From Rhodanobacter sp. DHB23 (lineage in GTDB: Bacteria > Pseudomonadota > Gammaproteobacteria > Xanthomonadales > Rhodanobacteraceae), in contig NZ_JACYXK010000027.1 in assembly GCF_014842975.1 (NCBI RefSeq), positions 62,001 to 126,000 of the forward strand: a stretch of DNA of 64,000 nt, given 5' to 3'. Shown here in pieces: positions 54,164 to 64,000 of the stretch. Position 1 is the first letter of the stretch. Each line of letters opens with the position of its first letter. The notes under the pieces are model-generated. The model did not search any database. It saw only the letters and a list, made by a program, of their open reading frames with translations, and had not been told where the DNA came from. The translations under genes and the position numbers were made by a program.

Positions 54164-55330
54164 ATGACCCAACGCACCCGTCGTCCTCCCCGCCTCGCCC
54201 TGCTCGCCAGCGCCTTCGCCGGCCTCTGCGCCTCCGCCGCGGCCATGGCGCAATCCGTGGCCACCGTGCCCGGCATGCCGCGTGTGGTGAACCCCGCCGA
54301 CATGTACAGCCAGGCCGGGCGCGACATGTTCAGCCCCGCCGTGGCTGGCGCGCTGCCGCGCATCTACGTGCCGAACCTGCGCGGCGACAGCGTCAGCGTG
54401 ATCGACCCGGCCACCTACAAGGTGATCGACACCTTCAAGGTGGGCCGCAGCCCGCAGCACGTGGTGCCCGCGTACGACCTGCAGACGCTGTGGGTCACCA
54501 ACAATTCCGAGGGCCGCAACACCGGCAGCCTCACTCCGATCAACCCGAAGACCGGCAAGCCGGGCGCAGCGATCCCGGTGGATGACCCGTACAACATGTA
54601 CTTCACGCCCGACGGCAGGTTCGCCATCGTGGTGGCCGAGGCGCATGCGCGGCTGGATTTCCGCGACCCGCACACCATGGCGCTGAAGTTCAGCGTGAAC
54701 GCACCGGAGTGCAAGGGCATCAACCACGCCGACTTCTCCATCGACGGCCGCTACGCCATCTTCACCTGCGAGTTCGGCGGCAAGCTGGTCAAGATCGACA
54801 TGGTCGAGCACAAGGTGCTGGGCTACCTCGACCTCGACAAGCACGGCATGCCGCAGGACATCCGCGTATCGCCCGACGGCAAGGTGTTCTACGTCGCCGA
54901 CATGATGGCCGACGGCGTGTTCCTGATCGACGGCGACAGCTTCAGCAAGATCGGCTTCATCAAGACCGGCGTGGGCACGCACGGCGAATACCCGAGCCGC
55001 GACGGCACCCGGCTGTACGTGGCCAACCGCGGCTCCAACAAGGTGCACGGCCCGCGCGGCGGCAAGGGCAGCGTGTCGGTGATCGACTTCGCCACGCGCA
55101 AGGTCGTCGCCAACTGGCCGATCCCCGGCGGCGGCAGCCCGGACATGGGCAACGTCAGCGCGGACGGCAAGACGCTGTGGCTGTCCGGCCGCTTCGACGA
55201 CGTGGTCTACGCCTTCGACACCAGCACCGGCGCGGTGCGCAAGATCAAGGTCGGCGCCGAACCGCACGGCCTCGCGGTATGGCCGCAGCCGGGCCGCTAC
55301 TCGCTGGGGCATACCGGCATCATGCGCTGA
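54164..55330 (+). CDS. Secreted YncE/YVTN-type beta-propeller protein
   Basis: A 388-residue protein with an Arg-rich signal peptide (MTQRTRRPPRLALLASAFAG, cleavage after AMA). YVTN-like repeats follow (RIYVPNLRGDSVSVIDPATY, LYVANRGSNKVHGPRGGKGS, LWLSGRFDDVVYAFDTSTGA), forming a seven-bladed propeller. Such proteins are periplasmic or surface proteins without a fixed enzymatic role. It follows the secreted creatininase-like gene and ends at a strong bidirectional terminator. Confidence 0.85.
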   Translation: MTQRTRRPPRLALLASAFAGLCASAAAMAQSVATVPGMPRVVNPADMYSQAGRDMFSPAVAGALPRIYVPNLRGDSVSVIDPATYKVIDTFKVGRSPQHVVPAYDLQTLWVTNNSEGRNTGSLTPINPKTGKPGAAIPVDDPYNMYFTPDGRFAIVVAEAHARLDFRDPHTMALKFSVNAPECKGINHADFSIDGRYAIFTCEFGGKLVKIDMVEHKVLGYLDLDKHGMPQDIRVSPDGKVFYVADMMADGVFLIDGDSFSKIGFIKTGVGTHGEYPSRDGTRLYVANRGSNKVHGPRGGKGSVSVIDFATRKVVANWPIPGGGSPDMGNVSADGKTLWLSGRFDDVVYAFDTSTGAVRKIKVGAEPHGLAVWPQPGRYSLGHTGIMR

Positions 55331-55351
55331 CGGCAGGGCAGCATGCTTCCA

Positions 55352-55383
55352 CGAAGAGCCCGGGCCATGACCCGGGCTCTTCG
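55352..55383. terminator. Bidirectional terminator between propeller and SDR genes
   Basis: A perfect 13-bp stem, CGAAGAGCCCGGG (55352-55364) with CCCGGGCTCTTCG (55371-55383), with a six-base loop between two convergent genes. A short T-run follows on the plus strand. Confidence 0.85.
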
Positions 55384-55397
55384 TTTCGGGACGGCAG

Positions 55398-56216
55398 CTA
55401 TGCCTCGCCGTCGGCCCTACTCTTTGGCGCAGCCGCCGAACCGGCAAGGATGCCGCCATCGATGTGGAGTTCGCTACCCGTCATGTAGGTCGCCTCGTCC
55501 GAAGCGAGCAGGACGGCGACGGCCGCCACCTCTTCCGGCCTGCCGAAACGCCGCAGCGGCGTATCCCTGACGAAAGCCGTCATGTTCGCCTCGCGTTCCT
55601 CGCCGCTACCGAGCATCGGCTCCCACATCGGCGTGAGCACCGCGGCCGGATGGATGGCATTGCAACGCACGCGCAAACCCTGCTCCGCACAATAGAGCGC
55701 CACGCTCTTGGTGTGGTTGCGCACCGCCGCCTTGCTCGATGCGTAAGCGGCCGCCGCCGGGATACCGACCACGCCGGAGCGCGACGAGAGGTTGATGATC
55801 GACCCCGGCCCGGTCGCGCGCATCGCGCGGATCGCCTCGCGACAACCGAGGAACACACCGTCCAGGTTGGTTTCGTGCACGCGCCGCCACTCGGCAAGGC
55901 TGGCGTGCTCCGGATCGTGCGATACGAAGCCGGCCTCGAATCCCGTGATGCCGGCATTGTTCACCAGCACGTCGAGGCGCCCCGATAGCGCCAGCACCCG
56001 ACCGACCGCCTTGCGCCACTGCGCTTCATCGCGCACGTCCAGCGGCAGGAACACCGCCGCCTCGCCAAGCCGCGATGCCGTCGCTTCACCGCACGCGGCA
56101 TCGATGTCGGTCACATAGACCGACGCACCTTCATTGACGAAGGCCGCTGCGATGGCAGCGCCAATCCCCTTTGCCGCGCCAGTCACCAGCGCGACCTTGC
56201 CCTTCAGACGACCCAT
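55398..56216 (-). CDS. Short-chain dehydrogenase/reductase
   Basis: A 272-residue classical SDR. The NAD(P) site is [20 protein letters not shown], with an acidic residue in [10 protein letters not shown] favouring NAD+. NNAG is in [12 protein letters not shown]. The catalytic Ser-Tyr-Lys lies in [12 protein letters not shown] and [12 protein letters not shown]. The end [11 protein letters not shown] is typical. It resembles cyclopentanol/3-hydroxyacyl-type dehydrogenases but no substrate can be assigned. It is monocistronic and convergent with the propeller gene. Confidence 0.9.
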   Translation of the reverse strand: MGRLKGKVALVTGAAKGIGAAIAAAFVNEGASVYVTDIDAACGEATASRLGEAAVFLPLDVRDEAQWRKAVGRVLALSGRLDVLVNNAGITGFEAGFVSHDPEHASLAEWRRVHETNLDGVFLGCREAIRAMRATGPGSIINLSSRSGVVGIPAAAAYASSKAAVRNHTKSVALYCAEQGLRVRCNAIHPAAVLTPMWEPMLGSGEEREANMTAFVRDTPLRRFGRPEEVAAVAVLLASDEATYMTGSELHIDGGILAGSAAAPKSRADGEA

Positions 56217-56429
56217 TGTTGCGTCTCCAGCAAAAAGTCATGGAAAGCGAGGCGCGCAGGCGCCTTGCCGTTGGCTTATTGCCTGGACGTGTTCATGGCA
56301 CGCTGCTCCGCAGCTTCGAGGGAGGGCACGGATCATCCCCGGGATGGCCGGGCCGGCGCAACCCGGCCTGGGGCCAAGCGGGCCCGTGCAAGCTAGAATA
56401 GGCGGTTAGCACATCGACCGACGCCTCTC

Positions 56430-58031
<1,602 letters not shown>

Positions 58032-58116
58032 CGCATCCTCGCGTGGCGGAAGTCACGCAGACGGAATGCCGTGCACCCGCTAGGCTCTGCGGCACTTCAT
58101 CCAGGGGATAGCACGC

Positions 58117-59016
58117 ATGAATCCGACACCGTCGCTCGCCTACGCCACGCCGGCCACCGCGCCGGCCTGGAAACGCTGGCTGGTCTGTTCACCGCTGGCG
58201 CGCATCGTGATCTTCATGGCGGCCTTCATCGTGCTGAATCGGGCGGCCTCGGCACTCGTCCACGCGCTCATGCGGGGCATGGCCAGGACACCGATGAGTT
58301 CGGCGCTGGTCTACCTGGCGGTCTTCGTACTGCCGGCGATCGTCACCTACCTGTTCCTGGTCCGCATCGTCGAACGCCGCAAGCCGGCGGAACTGGCACT
58401 GCGACGCTGGCCCGGCGCACTCGGCGGCCTGCTGGCCGGCGGCCTGCTGTTCAGCACGGTGGTCGGCGTGCTCTGGCTGCTGGGCAGCTATCACGTCACC
58501 GGCTTCAATCCGCACGCCGACTGGCTGCCGGCGTTGCTGCTCGCCGGCATCGGCGCCGGCATCGGCGAGGAGATCCTGTTCCGCGGCGTGCTGTTCCGCA
58601 TCATCGAGGAAGGTCTGGGCACCTGGGCCGCACTGCTGGTCTCGGCGCTGTTCTTCGGTTTCGCCCATGCCGGCAATCCGGGTGCCACCGCATGGAGTTC
58701 GGCCGCCATCGCGATCGAGGCCGGCCTGCTGTTCGCCCTGCTCTACCACGTCACCCGCTCGCTGCCGCTCTGCATGGGCCTGCACGCGGCCTGGAACTTC
58801 TGCCAGGGCACGGTCTACGGCATCCCGGTGTCGGGCATGAAGGCCGACGGCTGGCTGGTGTCCACGCGCACGGGGCCGGACTGGCTCAGCGGCGGCGTGT
58901 TCGGCGCCGAGGCCTCGGTGGTGGCCTTGACGCTGTGCCTGCTGTGCTCGGCGGCCTTGCTGGCGCTGGCCCTGCGCCGGCACTCGGTGGTGCCGCCCAG
59001 CTGGCGGCGACGCTGA
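58117..59016 (+). CDS. CPBP-family intramembrane glutamic endopeptidase
   Basis: A 299-residue integral membrane protein with about eight hydrophobic segments. The CPBP (Abi, CaaX-protease-like) motifs are intact: EExxxR in IGEEILFRGVLFRIIEE (Glu151, Glu152, Arg156), FxxxH in LFFGFAHAGNPGATAWSS, and HAAWNFCQGTVYGIPVSG. Roles in bacteria range from bacteriocin self-immunity to general membrane proteolysis; none can be chosen here. A GC hairpin follows the stop. Confidence 0.87.
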   Translation: MNPTPSLAYATPATAPAWKRWLVCSPLARIVIFMAAFIVLNRAASALVHALMRGMARTPMSSALVYLAVFVLPAIVTYLFLVRIVERRKPAELALRRWPGALGGLLAGGLLFSTVVGVLWLLGSYHVTGFNPHADWLPALLLAGIGAGIGEEILFRGVLFRIIEEGLGTWAALLVSALFFGFAHAGNPGATAWSSAAIAIEAGLLFALLYHVTRSLPLCMGLHAAWNFCQGTVYGIPVSGMKADGWLVSTRTGPDWLSGGVFGAEASVVALTLCLLCSAALLALALRRHSVVPPSWRRR

Positions 59017-59043
59017 GAGCCTGTTCAAGGTCTCCAAGCCCCG

Positions 59044-59073
59044 GCGGGCGCCCGGCTATGGCCGGGTGCCCGC
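59044..59073. terminator. Hairpin after the CPBP gene
   Basis: The 13-base arm 59044-59056 pairs with 59061-59073 with one G-T wobble and a TATG loop. There is no T-run, so it is a terminator candidate only. The hybrid kinase starts 86 bases further on. Confidence 0.5.
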
Positions 59074-59159
59074 AGCGGTTACCCTAGTGCGCAGCAACTG
59101 CCCCGCGCACGACAGGGACGTGCGATGGCCAGTCCTCCGGAACATTCGGCGACACGACC

Positions 59160-62789
<3,630 letters not shown>

Positions 62790-62796
62790 GGCTCCA

Positions 62797-63657
62797 GTGA
62801 GTCGCGCGCCCGATGACATCGAGCTGGAAGGCATCGAACTCGACCTGTTCGTCGAGGCGATGCGGCGACGCCACGGCTACGACTTCGGCCAGTACGCGCC
62901 GGCCTCGCTGCTGCGCCGCGTGCGCCAGCTGGCCAAGCGCCACGGCGACGGCGACGGTGCGATCAGCACGCTCATCCATCGCGTGCTGCACGAGCCGGAA
63001 CTGCTGCCGCAGTTGCTGGAAGGGCTGTCGGTGCCGGCTTCGGACATGTTCCGCGACCCCTCCGTGTTCCGCGCACTGCGCGAGCAGGTGCTGCCGCAGC
63101 TCGCCACGCACCCGCAGATCACCATCTGGCAGGCGGGTTGCGCGCGCGGCGAGGAGGTGTATTCGCTGGCCATCCTGCTGGAGGAGGCCGGGCTGTACGA
63201 ACGCAGCCAGATCTTCGCCACCGACCTCAGCGAACTCATGCTGGAGCAGGCACGCGAAGGCATCTACCCGCTGCGCGCCGCGCAGCAATGGTCGCGCAAC
63301 TACGTGGCGGCCGGCGGCAGCCATTCGCTGGCCGATTACTGCAGCGCGCGCTACGGCCTGCTCAAGCTCGACCGGCGGCTGCGCCGCAACGTCACGTTCG
63401 CCCAGCACAACCTGGTGGCCGACGAGGTGTTCTGCGAGGCGCAACTGGTGCTGTGCCGCAACGTGCTGATCTATTTCTCCAACCCGCTGCAGCAGCGCTG
63501 CCTCGCGCGGTTCCGCGACTCGCTGGTGCGTGGCGGCTTCCTCTGCCTGGGCTTGCGCGAGCGCCCGGGTTCCTCCGGAGCCGCGGCCGACTTCACGCCC
63601 GTGGATGCCAACCTGCGGATCTACCGCCGCGCGGCCGCAGCGGGGCCGGGGCCGTGA
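62797..63657 (+). CDS. cheR: CheR-type protein-glutamate methyltransferase
   Basis: A 286-residue SAM-dependent O-methyltransferase. The N-terminal helical domain reads FVEAMRRRHGYDFGQYAPAS. The SAM site is WQAGCARGEEVYSLAILLEE, and NVTFAQHNLVADEVF and LVLCRNVLIYFSNPLQQRCL are typical of CheR. The start is GTG seven bases after the kinase stop, so it is co-translated with it. Its stop overlaps the cheB start. It is probably a non-flagellar CheR acting on this kinase module rather than on an MCP. Confidence 0.93.
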   Translation: MSRAPDDIELEGIELDLFVEAMRRRHGYDFGQYAPASLLRRVRQLAKRHGDGDGAISTLIHRVLHEPELLPQLLEGLSVPASDMFRDPSVFRALREQVLPQLATHPQITIWQAGCARGEEVYSLAILLEEAGLYERSQIFATDLSELMLEQAREGIYPLRAAQQWSRNYVAAGGSHSLADYCSARYGLLKLDRRLRRNVTFAQHNLVADEVFCEAQLVLCRNVLIYFSNPLQQRCLARFRDSLVRGGFLCLGLRERPGSSGAAADFTPVDANLRIYRRAAAAGPGP

Positions 63658-64000
63658 AGCGCCCGGCCGCGATCGTGCTGGGCTGCTCGGCCGGTGGTCC
63701 CGAGGCGCTGAGGGCCGTGCTGGGCGGGCTCGACCCACGCCTGCCGCAAGCGGTGCTGGTCTGCTGCCACACCGGCTCGGAGACGGTGGATCTGTTGTGC
63801 GAACTGCTGGCCCGCGCCTCGCGGCTGCCGCTGATCGAGGCCGCGGAGCGCGAGCCGGTGCGCGGCGGCGTGGTGCAGGTCGCTCCCGCCGGCTACCACC
63901 TGCTGGTGGAACGCGACCTGCACTTCACGCTGTCGGCGGATGCGCGCGTCAACCTGTCGCGCCCCTCGATTGACGTCCTCTTCGCCTCCGCCGCCGCAGC
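63654..64000 (+). CDS. cheB: CheB-type methylesterase domain protein (cut by the right edge)
   Basis: About 115 residues are visible. The protein begins with the esterase domain itself: AAIVLGCSAGGPEALRAVLG carries the catalytic Ser in GCSAGG, and RPSIDVLFASAA matches CheB_methylest. A receiver domain is absent at the N-terminus. The GTG start overlaps the cheR stop (GTGA). In such stand-alone modules CheB removes methyl or amide groups set by CheR. The C-terminal half lies outside the window. Confidence 0.88.
   Translation, partial: MKRPAAIVLGCSAGGPEALRAVLGGLDPRLPQAVLVCCHTGSETVDLLCELLARASRLPLIEAAEREPVRGGVVQVAPAGYHLLVERDLHFTLSADARVNLSRPSIDVLFASAAA

Overview
The window reads as a piece of chromosome from a GC-rich gammaproteobacterium of the Xanthomonadales (Lysobacterales), most likely the Rhodanobacteraceae (Rhodanobacter/Dyella/Frateuria type). 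Four things support this: the lolB-ispE-tRNA-Gln-prs-rplY-pth-ychF order; a fused aspartokinase/diaminopimelate decarboxylase; a MurL/MurD2 peptidoglycan branch; and a metX-metB-hom operon behind a SAM-I riboswitch. This placement is inference from gene content, since no rRNA gene is present.

Layout. 1-7.2 kb (minus strand): housekeeping block of ychF (cut by the left edge), pth, rplY, prs, tRNA-Gln, a GNAT-IspE fusion frame, lolB and a TPR lipoprotein. 7.2-11.3 kb: hemA and prfA, a HigBA-type toxin-antitoxin pair, and a PPK2 kinase. 11.3-16.4 kb: a tightly overlapping yihY-tlpA-acylphosphatase operon, wrbA-DUF2069, a cupin, and an SPFH protein with an unknown partner. 16.8-22.6 kb: the outer-membrane assembly pair tamA-tamB. 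22.7-33 kb: DUF3300 lipoprotein, M13 metallopeptidase, TPR-sulfotransferase, a two-domain retropepsin-like protein between 19-bp direct repeats, and a propeller-GGDEF sensor. 33-39.5 kb (minus strand): methyltransferase, murD2, murL, a frameshifted DUF559 gene and lysC-lysA. 39.6-48.6 kb: FUSC transporter, class I fumarase, a porin / small binding protein / chemoreceptor operon with a sigma-28 promoter, a diheme cytochrome c and a GST. 48.7-52.3 kb (minus strand): the riboswitch-controlled methionine operon. 52.5-59 kb: 2OG-Fe oxygenase, secreted creatininase-like protein, secreted beta-propeller, SDR, prfC and a CPBP protease. 59.1-64 kb: a hybrid histidine kinase followed by cheR and a cheB that runs off the right edge.

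How genes work together. LysC-LysA, Hom, MetX and MetB cover aspartate to lysine and aspartate to cystathionine/homocysteine. Both loci carry tandem AGACGTCT-like 8-mers next to a TTGACA element, which suggests one shared regulator, and the met operon also has a SAM-I riboswitch with a Shine-Dalgarno-sequestering hairpin. LysA makes lysine from meso-DAP, the amino acid that also enters peptidoglycan, and MurL/MurD2 supply the D-Glu step of the same polymer from the adjacent locus. The sigma-28 operon links an outer-membrane channel, a periplasmic binding protein and a chemoreceptor.

Several intergenic gaps are filled with REP-type hairpins of at least four sequence families. No CRISPR array, rRNA operon, insertion sequence or prophage was seen.
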